Of a stretch of 64,000 bases of DNA, positions 22,301 to 31,554 are shown piece after piece. How positions within the stretch are numbered: the first letter of the stretch is position 1; each line of letters begins with the position of its first letter. Where the stretch lies: positions 1 through 64,000 of IMG/VR virus record IMGVR_UViG_3300033156_000215; one strand, given 5' to 3'. A model generated the notes under the pieces. The model was not told the origin of the DNA, ran no database searches, and saw only the letters and a list, made by a program, of their open reading frames with translations. The DNA is from a virus. The position numbers and the translations under genes are program-made.

Positions 22301-23774
22301 AGCCTTGTCCATCAATCCCTGAGACAAAGTTACTGGACATTAAATCGCCTTCGTTATTGGCTATAATGCGGGCATTGCCTTGATAATCTTCTAATCTCCA
22401 GAGGTGGTTGGTCTGATTCTGTAGTGCTCGAACTACTATACCTCTCTGGTCTGTCTGAGCCGGTCGTACGACAAGTCCTGCGTTATAACTGCTTAGATCA
22501 ATTCCCGAATTGATACCAACTTGATCTGCTGAAGAATCAACGAATAATGTATCTGTATCTACAGCAAGATTTCCAGATATTGCACCAGAACCTTGAACAT
22601 CCAGCTCTGTAGAAGGAGTTTTACCGATACCTAGCTGAGTATCTACGACTAAAGTGTCAGGAGTTCTTAGAATATTAGCTGCGCTACGGTATAGCTCTAC
22701 ATCAGTTCCAAAAGCTATACCTCCAGCAGGAGTAGTATGTGTAGCAAGTTCTATCCTGTGATTAGAGTCGGTTGTACCTAAACTAAGATTACCATCTATT
22801 ACAAAGCTGTCAGGTGTTCTTATAGTATCAGTACTATCTCGATATAATTGAGTATCTCCACCAATAAATAAACCGTTGCTTAGACCTTGTCCAGTGATTG
22901 TGATGGAATTGCTTGCTACTAAGTCTGGTAGGTTTAGAGTACCAGTCATTGTATCGCCAGTTACGTTTACATATTGATCGTCGAAGAGGTTGATAATTCC
23001 AGAAGAAGGCAAGCTCAGAACTACTCTTGAATCGTATGTCCCTTCCATATACAGAGTGAGAACTACGTCATTTCCTGCACCGGTAACATTGGCATAGATT
23101 TTTAGAACTATGCGATCTGTAGAATCTAGAGTAATATCTGATTGTTTGATTGCTGCGAGAATGTGTTGTACTGTATCAACAGTTATTTCATCGCTTTCAT
23201 TACTGGTAATTAGCAAAGTTTCTGTACCAGATTCATCTCTCTTGAATAACTTCCAGTAAATGTTAGCTGTTTTGTTTCCAGTCTTCTTTAGGTAGCAAGT
23301 TAGAGCATAAGTTCCTGCTGACATTTTTTCTAGACCAGGATAACCTGGCTCAGTTACGAATGACCAGACTAGTTGATCGTTGCCTATTCCTAGAGCAGGA
23401 GAAACCAGAGTTGAAGTATCTTCTTCCGTATCTTGTGATGCTAGCTTGTAATAGCCTGAAACATCTGAACTAGAATCTGTGAGATAGAAATCCCAAGGAG
23501 TGACGCTAAGAAGTACAGCAGGATCAACTTCTACTTTGTAAGTTTCATTGTCTCCTGCGTTTTGTATAGAAAAGTCAATACCAGGCCCTTCTTCAACCTT
23601 ATCATTGAGAAATCCAGGATAAGCGTCTCCAGCACTTACCGCTACTTTCCTATCTGAGGAAACAACTGTGCTAGAACTTACAGCTCCTGAGCTTACTACT
23701 ACGCTAGGCCCTGCTTGAGCTTTATTCAAATATTTTCTTAGATTTATGCGTCTAATAGCATCATTCTTAGGCAT
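19374..23774 (-). CDS. Tail fibre / receptor-binding protein (1466 aa)
   Basis: Large beta-rich virion protein at the tail tip. Near-repeats ELYRSAANILRTPDTL, QLYRDSTDTIRTPDSF and QLYRSAANVLYSPDTL recur in the first third and near residue 1180. A carbohydrate-binding-like domain begins at NLIPNSDFSLGDDYW (about residue 770) and ends around FRFDCFQLERGSYASPW. No C-terminal S74 chaperone is visible. The DNA encoding the C-terminal half is GC-richer (33/60 at 20881-20940 versus 21/60 at 22801-22860), suggesting acquisition of a new host-recognition module. Confidence 0.85.
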   Translation of the reverse strand: MPKNDAIRRINLRKYLNKAQAGPSVVVSSGAVSSSTVVSSDRKVAVSAGDAYPGFLNDKVEEGPGIDFSIQNAGDNETYKVEVDPAVLLSVTPWDFYLTDSSSDVSGYYKLASQDTEEDTSTLVSPALGIGNDQLVWSFVTEPGYPGLEKMSAGTYALTCYLKKTGNKTANIYWKLFKRDESGTETLLITSNESDEITVDTVQHILAAIKQSDITLDSTDRIVLKIYANVTGAGNDVVLTLYMEGTYDSRVVLSLPSSGIINLFDDQYVNVTGDTMTGTLNLPDLVASNSITITGQGLSNGLFIGGDTQLYRDSTDTIRTPDSFVIDGNLSLGTTDSNHRIELATHTTPAGGIAFGTDVELYRSAANILRTPDTLVVDTQLGIGKTPSTELDVQGSGAISGNLAVDTDTLFVDSSADQVGINSGIDLSSYNAGLVVRPAQTDQRGIVVRALQNQTNHLWRLEDYQGNARIIANNEGDLMSSNFVSGIDGQGWQITWDGRAEFNSAFIRGALYATTFTYKEVNALNGYFMVTNAAPLKKALTANTGDNIIIVEDPVFAVGSWLRLQTLVSLEDPLLIQVEWMKVISDAVNGTWDEEYKGYQYKVTRNVSTYAGGALCAWGEGTAVTEWGRDDEGGWVLLVGGSTDDEGPYVRVTSRTGSGISDWLTQTQFGNLQGILGDNSERYGIAIGDLSAGSKKYFTAYRKVSDGSTEFTLHGVDFNIYDSSGTLRGRIDPSASGSDYLFWLGAGAGNENFTVTADGDVTVVGSITVTGGEVREGSGNLIPNSDFSLGDDYWILSGSEVTVSTWGEHYYGPRSGYIRGELETTKYIRQEFPVEGGRTYTLSVYYCSWSNSEGTTNPLHSLRLVEYQDTTWLRATRATLELNTGNGNYQRARVTATLDSNCNKVVVDVYIRDTSGYFRFDCFQLERGSYASPWRSCSASEVFIDGGHILIGTPSDARIEINSDEIAGYSDATTKQFYIRSSDGRAMFGGGQGVLDSTGLTFDGTAESIDAYNSIAWRSQVDPPGGNEVARIAGGFYGSGGPELSLIVNRNREYELGFLTLETKGQGDIQYYSRISLGNGGTEGGYAYIHLYSYDADGSCGIDMSPGTGEFNGIRFMVQGNYWMRLAPTGQLELRAEGSSAGILIGGDTQLYRSAANVLYSPDTLAIEGAMLVGSGASSTNAKMHVYNSALNTDTSHSVIRAEATKTAGASNYNHIMRGSFHYLIINQSGGEVGHTYGVDAWARLQNGSVGNAVSGTRNLHGIRSIAQVEGGTVTANVEALRAFANLDAGTVSNNAIALFGWVDQEAANTVDGDIRGLYLQVDADGTVTGNTYMIYLNEMSNVDYGIYQDGNAPNYFGGLVGIGTEPQQHLHVAGVIRADTRFDLGTATGASSSAGIVTDVSFSATSWGQIYTSLVEDVSSTEVDLDIDRTGLYHWMIDPTRTYAGDLNKSTASLNFAGGIYTGGL

Positions 23775-23780
23775 AACCTA

Positions 23781-25385
23781 TCACCCACATTCAGTCTCAG
23801 TCAATGCATAGTCCTCGAAGGCTACATAAGCACCAGTAACAAAGTATTCCATTCCGTAAGCTAACCAAGATATTGAGTCTAAATCCAAAGTTTGCAAAGC
23901 TGAAATCGTATTTCCTGATGAATCATATTCTATCTTTGAATCACCTAAATCATATGAGAATAGAGGATCTTTCCATACTCCGTTTTCGTCTACAAGATCT
24001 GTAGTTCCATCTGCTCTTGTAACTGACTCTATCCTACCTTGACCTATCCACCTTAACCATCTGTGTCTATGAAGTATTTTATACCTGTTCAAAGTAGTTT
24101 CAATTACGTACGCTCCTCCGATTGTTCCACCATGATCTCTGGTTATTCCACCAGCATAATCTGCTTCAGAAAACATCCAAGTAGTAAGAGGATGCCAGGA
24201 ATAAAGAATGTAATCTCCGTTATTTAGATTATCTATGTCATCACAAATAAGATTTAGTTGTGCTGCTGTCGGTTGATCCAAATAGCTGAATCTAGGCATT
24301 GGAGATGTTCTACCGTCTCCAGAACTTCTGAGTTGTATAGACAGATCTGTTAGAGATATCTTAGGGTTATTGTCAGTTTCTGCATCGTTTTTGATTCCAA
24401 TATAAACTTTATAAAGATTTCCAGGTGTCATGCCTATAGTGGTTAGATCAAAAGTCTCTGAGTATGGATAAGGAGTCAAACCGTTAGTTATTGAAGAATC
24501 TATAGTACGGAGAGTATAGTTGAAATCTCCTCCTCCGGAAAAAGTGGTAGTGTTATCTTGATCGAACGAAGTTATCTGAATATTAATACTGGCATCAGTA
24601 CTAGTAGTAGCAGTAATACCTTCTACTAAACCTTCTACAGTTAGTTCTCCCATACCTAGATACCTGAACACTCCGTGATACATTCCTAAATAGCCATCTG
24701 CTTGGTGATGCTCTAATTTCTGTAAGTAAGCAGAATCAAAAGGTTTATCCGCTCTGTACTTTAGTTTTTCCTGGTTACTTAGTATTGTGTTGAAATCAGT
24801 TGCAGTCGGTATTATTCCATCATCAAAAGTAGGATTAGTGTCTAGGCTTTGTTCCCCGCCAGACAAAGCAGCATAGAATACCCAGATACGATAGGTTTCT
24901 GTATTTGGATCATCTATACCTGTTACATAAAACCTAGCTCTGAAGCTTTCGTCTTGCATCTCATAACTTGAAATATCATAAGTATTCCATTGGGTATTAT
25001 TGAAGAAAGCATTATCTGTAGTTCCTGCTGCTACAGAAAAAGTCCAGGAATCCAAGGTTTGCCAACCATAATTCTCAGTACCAGGAGTTTTAGCCCAGAT
25101 TTGTAGAGAAACAGTTACACCTTGAGTAGATGAACCGCTATTTTCTAGCCTTACTCCTGCTGAGAAATGGAACTGTGTATGCTCTGATCTGTAGGTAGTG
25201 ACTCCAGTCCATCCCCAACCAGGAGTACCAATGTTATGTCCTTCCCAAGTCTTTTGTTTGAAGAGATAAGTCTTAGCAGTTGCTACTCCGTAGAGATAAT
25301 TATTTCTATCTACAAGCGGATTCATAAACGAATCAGCACCAAGAACTTGTCCGGTTTGTACTGTGCTTAGATATCTCCACTCCAT
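23781..25385 (-). CDS. Virion tail-tip / fibre-associated protein (534 aa)
   Basis: Beta-rich, Tyr/Trp/Asn-rich, no signal peptide. It lies between a tail protein and the fibre, as expected for a distal tail or fibre-attachment subunit. MEWRYLSTVQTGQVLGADSF at the start resembles tail proteins that begin with a short anchoring segment. AGGAG precedes the ATG. Precise role inferred from position. Confidence 0.7.
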   Translation of the reverse strand: MEWRYLSTVQTGQVLGADSFMNPLVDRNNYLYGVATAKTYLFKQKTWEGHNIGTPGWGWTGVTTYRSEHTQFHFSAGVRLENSGSSTQGVTVSLQIWAKTPGTENYGWQTLDSWTFSVAAGTTDNAFFNNTQWNTYDISSYEMQDESFRARFYVTGIDDPNTETYRIWVFYAALSGGEQSLDTNPTFDDGIIPTATDFNTILSNQEKLKYRADKPFDSAYLQKLEHHQADGYLGMYHGVFRYLGMGELTVEGLVEGITATTSTDASINIQITSFDQDNTTTFSGGGDFNYTLRTIDSSITNGLTPYPYSETFDLTTIGMTPGNLYKVYIGIKNDAETDNNPKISLTDLSIQLRSSGDGRTSPMPRFSYLDQPTAAQLNLICDDIDNLNNGDYILYSWHPLTTWMFSEADYAGGITRDHGGTIGGAYVIETTLNRYKILHRHRWLRWIGQGRIESVTRADGTTDLVDENGVWKDPLFSYDLGDSKIEYDSSGNTISALQTLDLDSISWLAYGMEYFVTGAYVAFEDYALTETECG

Positions 25386-25398
25386 TTACTTCTTACTC

Positions 25399-26871
25399 CT
25401 AGTAAGCTAATTTACCATCTTCGTTGTTCAAATGGGATGTACCGACTACAAAGTAGTTTGAAGTATCGAACATATTGGATGCTATTATGCCACCTACTTG
25501 CATTTCCATGTTAGGTAAGGAATATCTGATTTCTGTTACATAGAAGTCTGCATCTAGTCCTAGATGACTAGATTGCACAGTAATCAAATCTCCTAGTTCT
25601 AACAAAGGATTAGGCTTGAGCCCTGTTATCTGTACCGTTGCTAAAGGAGTAGTGATGTATCTGTTCTTGGACATATTAGCCAAAGCTTTAGCATGTTCTT
25701 CAGTTTGTACGTAGAAGTTTGTTTGTAGCCTATACACTCTGTCTACTTGAGCTGTATCTGTTTTATACTCTGAATCTGCTGCTCCTATTACAGGTATTCC
25801 ATCAATGTCAAACTGGGTTAGGTAAATAGTCTCATTCTCGTTTGTATTTTCTATTGTCATATCCCAATGTTCTGCGTATCTATATCCATCGTCTATGTCT
25901 GGAGTACTGCTGTTATTGAATTGGATGTAATCACTCATATCCCTTCCGTCTGCACTCAAAGCCATAAAAGTAACTTGAGTAATATGGCATACTGGTTGAT
26001 CAAATCTGAAAGTAGTTTCTACTTGACCGTTTATCCCGTTGTATTTATTAGGTATTATTAGAGTCCTGTCTAGAGAAAATACATTATCTACTTTTCCTAG
26101 ATATCTGGGTTGGAACGGTACGTAGACCTCGTCGTATTGATTGATTCTGCTGGATGTCACTAAGATGTTGGTACACATGTCTTCAGTAACAGTCCATTGA
26201 GAACTTTGATGTTCTGAATCTATCGCCAGGTAGAAAGGTGGCCAGTAGTGAATCTTACCGTCTTCTCCTGCATAAACTATTCCACCTTCACTAGCTGCTG
26301 CTTCTATTGCTTGTTCCAGTACCGCTTCGTCATCTAGCCAGAGAAATGGAATTGTAAAGAGTCCATATCCATGCTTTTCAAAATCCATCCCTGCTACAGT
26401 ACTGATCACGTATTCCAGCCATTCATCTATCCTCATATAAGTCTTTAGAGGAGTAGAAATACGCCTCTGTTGTAAATCTGTACCACCTATATCTCTGCAC
26501 ATTATATGCAATGTTTTAGTCGAGTCTTGTTCTGTAATATTGGTTATTTTCCCTAGGAAAACTAATACTCTAGATGTACCGTAGAAACCTATTTCTAGCT
26601 TGACTTGTTTGTCGTACAAGTTATAGTTCTCTTTGAATCTACCGTAAGTTGCATCATTGTCTAATAAGTCAAAAGTTAGTTCTGTGCTTGTCTCATTACC
26701 TAAGGTCATAACTGAAGCGTTGTTATTCTTTAGTTTTGCTGCATAAGATACATTTGCTGCTGGAACCTCTACGAAGTTACTAGTACCTGTAAGATCTATA
26801 TAAAGCTTAGATATTACTCTAAAATGAGTACCATTGACTATATTCTGAATTCCACCAGGGTCAGCCCTCAT
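25399..26871 (-). CDS. Tail-tip / baseplate-like protein (490 aa)
   Basis: Strand-rich throughout, with an early SVMTLGNETSTELTFDLLD stretch and a mid EAAASEGGIVYAGEDGKIHY segment of the kind found in tail-hub proteins. C-terminal beta domain with LGDLITVQSSHLGLDADFYV. It follows the tape measure and two small tail genes, so a hub or minor tail protein is most likely. Confidence 0.7.
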   Translation of the reverse strand: MRADPGGIQNIVNGTHFRVISKLYIDLTGTSNFVEVPAANVSYAAKLKNNNASVMTLGNETSTELTFDLLDNDATYGRFKENYNLYDKQVKLEIGFYGTSRVLVFLGKITNITEQDSTKTLHIMCRDIGGTDLQQRRISTPLKTYMRIDEWLEYVISTVAGMDFEKHGYGLFTIPFLWLDDEAVLEQAIEAAASEGGIVYAGEDGKIHYWPPFYLAIDSEHQSSQWTVTEDMCTNILVTSSRINQYDEVYVPFQPRYLGKVDNVFSLDRTLIIPNKYNGINGQVETTFRFDQPVCHITQVTFMALSADGRDMSDYIQFNNSSTPDIDDGYRYAEHWDMTIENTNENETIYLTQFDIDGIPVIGAADSEYKTDTAQVDRVYRLQTNFYVQTEEHAKALANMSKNRYITTPLATVQITGLKPNPLLELGDLITVQSSHLGLDADFYVTEIRYSLPNMEMQVGGIIASNMFDTSNYFVVGTSHLNNEDGKLAY

Positions 26872-26893
26872 ATAACGATCCTCAATTCCATAT

Positions 26894-27256
26894 TCATGTT
26901 AGTTTCCCAGTACTTATTTTAGCAACAACTTTGTATCTTGGTGGCATATCTCTAAGTGTTGTTATCTTTAGATCTATAACGTATCCGTTATAAGTAGTTC
27001 CTTCAGCGTTGCTACCAAATTCTATAGTTACAGGCATAGTCTGATTATAAGCCTGCTCGAACAGAGTTCTCTGAGAATCAGATAATATATCCCAAGTATA
27101 TGTATAGATTTTTCTGTAGCTGCTTCTGGCAGTAATTGTTCTTAGATTATTAGCCTCAGTAAATTCGTTTACAGTACCTTCAATTCTCTCTTCGATATTA
27201 GAAGGCAAAGGCAACTCTACTGAACCTATAGCCATATTATTAGCACCAACAGCCAT
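26894..27256 (-). CDS. Small tail protein 2 (120 aa)
   Basis: The start at 27256 has TAGGAG six bases upstream; GTG 27259 is too close. One beta domain (YRKIYTYTWDILSDSQRTLF, then VTIEFGS, then a YNGYVIDLKI strand). It shares its fold pattern with the next gene (Y-x-W-x-x-L/I-x-x-x-x followed by a helix), suggesting duplication. Placed among distal-tail proteins by position. Confidence 0.65.
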   Translation of the reverse strand: MAVGANNMAIGSVELPLPSNIEERIEGTVNEFTEANNLRTITARSSYRKIYTYTWDILSDSQRTLFEQAYNQTMPVTIEFGSNAEGTTYNGYVIDLKITTLRDMPPRYKVVAKISTGKLT

Positions 27257-27265
27257 CACTCACTC

Positions 27266-27625
27266 CTAAGTAGTTGTATCTACAGCTACAATGTCGAAAG
27301 ATACTGAGTAGTAATAAGTATCTGAACCTCTTGTCAAGTAGCTACATCTCCAATTCTGAGTATAAGCGTAATAAGGCCCAGTACCTTCAAGAGGTTGAAA
27401 TTCTACTAACTGGAATCTAGCATTTAGATATTGTGTTTCCAGAGTGCTCTTGTCTGAAGCATTTATAGGTTCCCATTCGTAATGGTATGTCCTTAGCTTC
27501 AAAGGACTCTCGTAGATTAAAGGAGCATTGGTAATAGTATCAACTACAGAGCGATTTGATATTTGTAACACTGGTGTTTCTCTCTTAGGAGCAGGTAAGG
27601 TTACTCCATTCAGTAATACGCTCAT
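27266..27625 (-). CDS. Small tail protein 1 (119 aa)
   Basis: YHYEWEPINASDKSTLETQY and the following strands parallel the domain in the gene at 26894. Directly downstream of the tape measure gene. A distal-tail or tail-tip adaptor is inferred from gene order. GGAGTAAAAAGTAG precedes the ATG. Confidence 0.65.
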   Translation of the reverse strand: MSVLLNGVTLPAPKRETPVLQISNRSVVDTITNAPLIYESPLKLRTYHYEWEPINASDKSTLETQYLNARFQLVEFQPLEGTGPYYAYTQNWRCSYLTRGSDTYYYSVSFDIVAVDTTT

Positions 27626-27632
27626 CTACTTT

Positions 27633-30600
27633 TTACTCCGGAATATTTCCAGGAATTCCTTCCTCTCCAGGAAGATTTCCTCCCTCTCCACCACCACCTT
27701 CTTCAGGCGGTTTAGCAGCGTTTCTAAGAGCATCCAACAGAGCTGAAATAATTCTAAAGTCACCGCTTATTATTGCATCTGTAACATAACCTATAAAACC
27801 AGCAGCGAAGAAATCAGCAGCTTTTTGAACTTGGGTTATATTATTCTCCACATCAGAGAACAAAGAATCAGCTAATACTCCCATGTAGCTAGCTTGTTCT
27901 AAATCTGTTTTTATAGTAGACGTAATCATATCAGAAGTCTGCAAGATAGCTTGAGCTTGTGGGCTAAGCTTTACACCTAGAGCTTGTTGTACCATAGCTG
28001 AAGTTACATCTAGACCAGCTTCTTTTGCTTTCTTCTTAGCAGTTTCGATAATTGCTGCCCAGTTGGCTTTGCTTGCAACTATTTCCTCTAGCCTGGCAAG
28101 GAATCCTTCCCAGTTTATAAGCTCAGGATGCATGCCCATGTCAAACTCATGAACTAACTGTGCAGCCCAAGCTCTAACTGCATCATTTCCTCTAGCAATT
28201 ACTTCCGGAGGAGGTTGATACATAGCAGCCCAAGGAGATTCCATACCACTTTTGACTATGGTTAGAATTCTTCTCTTTGCTTCATCCCAGACATCACGTC
28301 TACCGAATCCTGTCTCTTGTGCAAAGTTTCTTCCCATCTTGTCATACGCAGTAGTCATTTCATCCATCCACTGCGTAAAGTCAAACGTCATTGTAGGTTC
28401 TAAGGCTTCCTTTATTAAACCTTCCCAACTCTTGATAAGATTTTCTATCTCTTTCTTGGCATTGCCAGCTTTCTTAGGCAAATATCCTAATTGCTGGTTC
28501 ACTCCTTCTACAGCATCATCTAATTTCTTTGCACCTTCAGCAGACTCTTCAACTTTAGGTATATTTACAGTTAAAGCATCGGTACTCTCTTTTAAAGTTT
28601 CAACAAACTGACGTTGAGTCTCCATAGCTTTTCGTCTAGCTTCGTTTGCCTCTTCTTCAGCCTTTGTCCTTCTTGCTAGCTCTTCCTCAGAACGAGTCAT
28701 GCCTTTCCTTATTTCGCTGATATTGTGTCTAACTTTATTGAAATTATCTATTGCTTCCGATACATCTGGAAGGTGACCAGGGAAAGAATCAAAAACTTTA
28801 TATAGCCCCCACAACCTGTCTTCGAAGGATTTGGTAGAATCGGTTACTTCTCCCCATCCTTCCTTGAATTGGCCAAAATCAAAAGCTAAGCCAAGATTGG
28901 TCATCATCTCATGAAGGGTTCTCACCATATCGAATATGTTGTTAATTATGCTCACAAGCTTTTTGAAATCTTCTATTGCAGAGGCTACAAAGTTCCTAAT
29001 CTTGACTAACCAATAAGCAGTCTCACCAGCTACTTTTACTGAGATTTCGCCAAATGATTGTTTTCCTTCAACTTCAACTGAATCCAAGTTATCTATGACA
29101 TTTCCTAGAATCATCGAAGCTACTGTTGAGATTCCGTTGAATACTCCAGTAACATAAGCAAGTATTCGCTCAAATACGTTTACAGCTACTCTTCGAACTT
29201 TCTCCCAATCTATGTTTTCTAGTTTCTCAGAGATGGTATTAGTAATAGTTGTAACAACTGCAAGAATTCTAGGAGCTATATCTGAGAAAACACCAGTAAT
29301 AGCTTCTCCCAAACCAGACATACTATTAACTAAGTTAAGTAGACTATCAGTAACTACTTCAAAATCAATCCCTGCTAAAGCTCGTTTGAATCCTTCGGCT
29401 AGCGAAAGAATTTTTTCAGCTAGCACACCTAAAACTGGAGTAATAGCTCTAGCCAACGGTTCGAATATTTCGCTGCTAAGGGCTTGATACGCAGATTTGA
29501 CAGCATTAGCTCCAGCTGTTAAACTTTTCTCATAGATTTCTACCGAATTAGCACTAGCTTCAAGAATTGCATTATTCGCAAGCTGAATAGCATTAGCCCT
29601 CGTAATCTCATCGCTAACCTTACCAATAGCAATGCCATACTCTCTCAACGAAGCAAGGTTCTGATTTCTTGTTCCTATAGCTGAGGTGTAGATTTTAGCT
29701 GCCTCAGCTTCTGTTATATTCAGCTTTGCTGCTAGAGCATTTACTACTTCTAAGTTATCAGACGTAAGCAAAGAGGATTTAGCCAGAGTATACATTGCTT
29801 CGCTTACATCGTCAACAGGTCTACTGAACTTGGTAGCATAAGCTATAGCACTTTCCCAGATTTGATTACCTTTTTCTAAATCTCCAACAAAAGTTAGTAG
29901 TGAAGTTTTAGCTTCATCTACAGCAGCTCCTGTTTCGAGAAGCTTGGAAACTAATGCTCCTAATCTTTCTCCTAAAGATCCTAATACTGACAAAACACTT
30001 TGAACTACATTTCCTAGTAAACCGATTGCGCTAGTTACTAATCCTATTACTCCCTTGACAGCAGCAAATGCAGCACCAAGCGCTAGGCCAGCGCCTACAA
30101 ATCCTAGTGATGAGGTAGTAGCAAAGAGAACGCTCATAGCCATCCCAAGGATAGAGCCTTGTGCAGCAGAGCTAAAAGCCATGATCCCTTGCATCACGTG
30201 ACCTAGTCTGCTATATATCATCATCTGACCACGCTGTGCTTGTTGTTGCTCTCTTATTGCTTGTTGTTGTGCTCTTTCTGCTGTTGATACTTCTCTCATT
30301 GATTGTGCAGCTTCAGCTGCTTCTTGTTGCAACTTGTTGAATTGCTCTGCTTGTGCTTCGAGAACGCTATACATCTCCTCAGCTACTTTTCTGTAGTTTC
30401 CAGTCTGTTGCATGAGATTCTCTAGTTCTTCGGCAGCTTCTGGAGGTACTTCGTAGTCTCGATAAATCTTGGCAATATCCTTTCCGCTTTTGACTAGAGC
30501 TTCTTGTATTTTCTGAATCCTGCGCATGTTAGTTTCGAGATTTCTAGGCGTGATTCTGGTGAAGTTCTTCCCCATCTGAATTATGGCATCTTCCAATTGT

Positions 30601-30833
30601 TTGACAGGTTGTACAGCTTTCTTCAGTTCTTTGGACAGTCCAACATCTTCCAAGTCCTTTGCCATCTCTTTGATGGAGGAAGAGAAATCTTTTATTTCAG
30701 GAGCTTTGACAGCCCATTGCTGACTAGCAATCTTCTTGGTTTCGAGAATACGTCTTTGTATGGCATTTAGATCTTCTTTTACTTTCTGAGCATTGCTTTT
30801 GAAATTAAAGCTAACAGTATAATTAGTAGCCAT
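27633..30833 (-). CDS. Tape measure protein (1066 aa)
   Basis: Long helical protein with coiled-coil N-terminus (residues 10-205, Gln/Glu-rich), a hydrophobic glycine/alanine-rich stretch (about 205-290) and long helices after it, the classic tape-measure pattern. Position between the chaperone pair and tail-tip genes agrees. At about 0.15 nm per residue it predicts a tail of roughly 160 nm. It ends in a Glu/Gly/Pro-rich tail. No peptidase or transglycosylase domain was noticed. Confidence 0.92.
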   Translation of the reverse strand: MATNYTVSFNFKSNAQKVKEDLNAIQRRILETKKIASQQWAVKAPEIKDFSSSIKEMAKDLEDVGLSKELKKAVQPVKQLEDAIIQMGKNFTRITPRNLETNMRRIQKIQEALVKSGKDIAKIYRDYEVPPEAAEELENLMQQTGNYRKVAEEMYSVLEAQAEQFNKLQQEAAEAAQSMREVSTAERAQQQAIREQQQAQRGQMMIYSRLGHVMQGIMAFSSAAQGSILGMAMSVLFATTSSLGFVGAGLALGAAFAAVKGVIGLVTSAIGLLGNVVQSVLSVLGSLGERLGALVSKLLETGAAVDEAKTSLLTFVGDLEKGNQIWESAIAYATKFSRPVDDVSEAMYTLAKSSLLTSDNLEVVNALAAKLNITEAEAAKIYTSAIGTRNQNLASLREYGIAIGKVSDEITRANAIQLANNAILEASANSVEIYEKSLTAGANAVKSAYQALSSEIFEPLARAITPVLGVLAEKILSLAEGFKRALAGIDFEVVTDSLLNLVNSMSGLGEAITGVFSDIAPRILAVVTTITNTISEKLENIDWEKVRRVAVNVFERILAYVTGVFNGISTVASMILGNVIDNLDSVEVEGKQSFGEISVKVAGETAYWLVKIRNFVASAIEDFKKLVSIINNIFDMVRTLHEMMTNLGLAFDFGQFKEGWGEVTDSTKSFEDRLWGLYKVFDSFPGHLPDVSEAIDNFNKVRHNISEIRKGMTRSEEELARRTKAEEEANEARRKAMETQRQFVETLKESTDALTVNIPKVEESAEGAKKLDDAVEGVNQQLGYLPKKAGNAKKEIENLIKSWEGLIKEALEPTMTFDFTQWMDEMTTAYDKMGRNFAQETGFGRRDVWDEAKRRILTIVKSGMESPWAAMYQPPPEVIARGNDAVRAWAAQLVHEFDMGMHPELINWEGFLARLEEIVASKANWAAIIETAKKKAKEAGLDVTSAMVQQALGVKLSPQAQAILQTSDMITSTIKTDLEQASYMGVLADSLFSDVENNITQVQKAADFFAAGFIGYVTDAIISGDFRIISALLDALRNAAKPPEEGGGGEGGNLPGEEGIPGNIPE

Positions 30834-30839
30834 AAAACA

Positions 30840-31316
30840 CTACCTGATAAACATAGTAGGATTGAGATTTCGAAGAGTCTTGTTTACGACATATTCTACA
30901 TCATCTTCAGTTAGTCTTTGAGATGCAGGTTTACCTTTGATTCCCTTCCTGCGTATTGTTTTGATAATAGCTTCAGGGGGAAGACCTCTGTACTCAGCCC
31001 ATTGCCTTACTCGTTCTTGAGCCTCTCTACCAAGTAGTATTGCACCTGTTCCTTCTTCAATTACAGGAACATACACTTCCAGAGGTCTCCCTTGTCCCCC
31101 TCTGCCAGGTTTAGGCCCAATCGTGAGATTACCATTACCTTCTGGTGTGATGTTTTTGTTTAGAGTAGAAATACTTCTGTACAAGGCACCAGTAAACCTG
31201 AAAGGGTAGACCATATCCTTGATATGTTTTATGGTCTCCCTCTCTAAATTATCTATTGCTTTTGTAAGATCAATAATAGGCAACTTGCCAGATATTTCTA
31301 CATCTACTTCAATCAT
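30840..31316 (-). CDS. Tail-associated protein (158 aa)
   Basis: Alpha/beta protein with a PFRFTGALYRSISTL segment like HK97-gp10-type tail-completion proteins, and a basic C-terminal helix region (IIKTIRRKGIKGKPASQRL). It lies unusually between the chaperone and the tape measure. GAGGA upstream; the stop is six bases from the tape-measure start. Tentative. Confidence 0.55.
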   Translation of the reverse strand: MIEVDVEISGKLPIIDLTKAIDNLERETIKHIKDMVYPFRFTGALYRSISTLNKNITPEGNGNLTIGPKPGRGGQGRPLEVYVPVIEEGTGAILLGREAQERVRQWAEYRGLPPEAIIKTIRRKGIKGKPASQRLTEDDVEYVVNKTLRNLNPTMFIR

Positions 31317-31517
31317 CTAAAGAGTCCTCTTTCTATGCTTCTGCTTTTGTCTTTCCCTCTTGATTAATCTCTTATCAGCTTCTGCTCTTACTTCTGAATA
31401 GGTAAGAACACATTGAATGGCGTAGCTAGGAGTTCTCATGACTTCTTCAAAAGTCCAGCCTAGCTCCTTCATCAGCATTCCCTCTATAAGCCAGGGTTCA
31501 GGAGCCAGGTCAGGCAT
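31317..31517 (-). CDS. Tail assembly chaperone, frameshifted C-terminal part (66 aa from its ATG)
   Basis: The frame is open upstream of its ATG to at least 31559, encoding AKDKNKAIRWLCGD, so it can be fused to the gene at 31555 by a +1 or -2 shift on an A7 run. ELGWTFEEVMRTP and a basic Arg/Lys-rich end resemble gpGT-type C-termini. Free initiation at 31517 is possible but has only a weak site. The fused chaperone would load tail-tube subunits onto the tape measure. Confidence 0.75.
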   Translation of the reverse strand: MPDLAPEPWLIEGMLMKELGWTFEEVMRTPSYAIQCVLTYSEVRAEADKRLIKRERQKQKHRKRTL

Positions 31518-31554
31518 ATCTCCACAGAGCCATCTTATCGCTTTGTTTTTGTCT

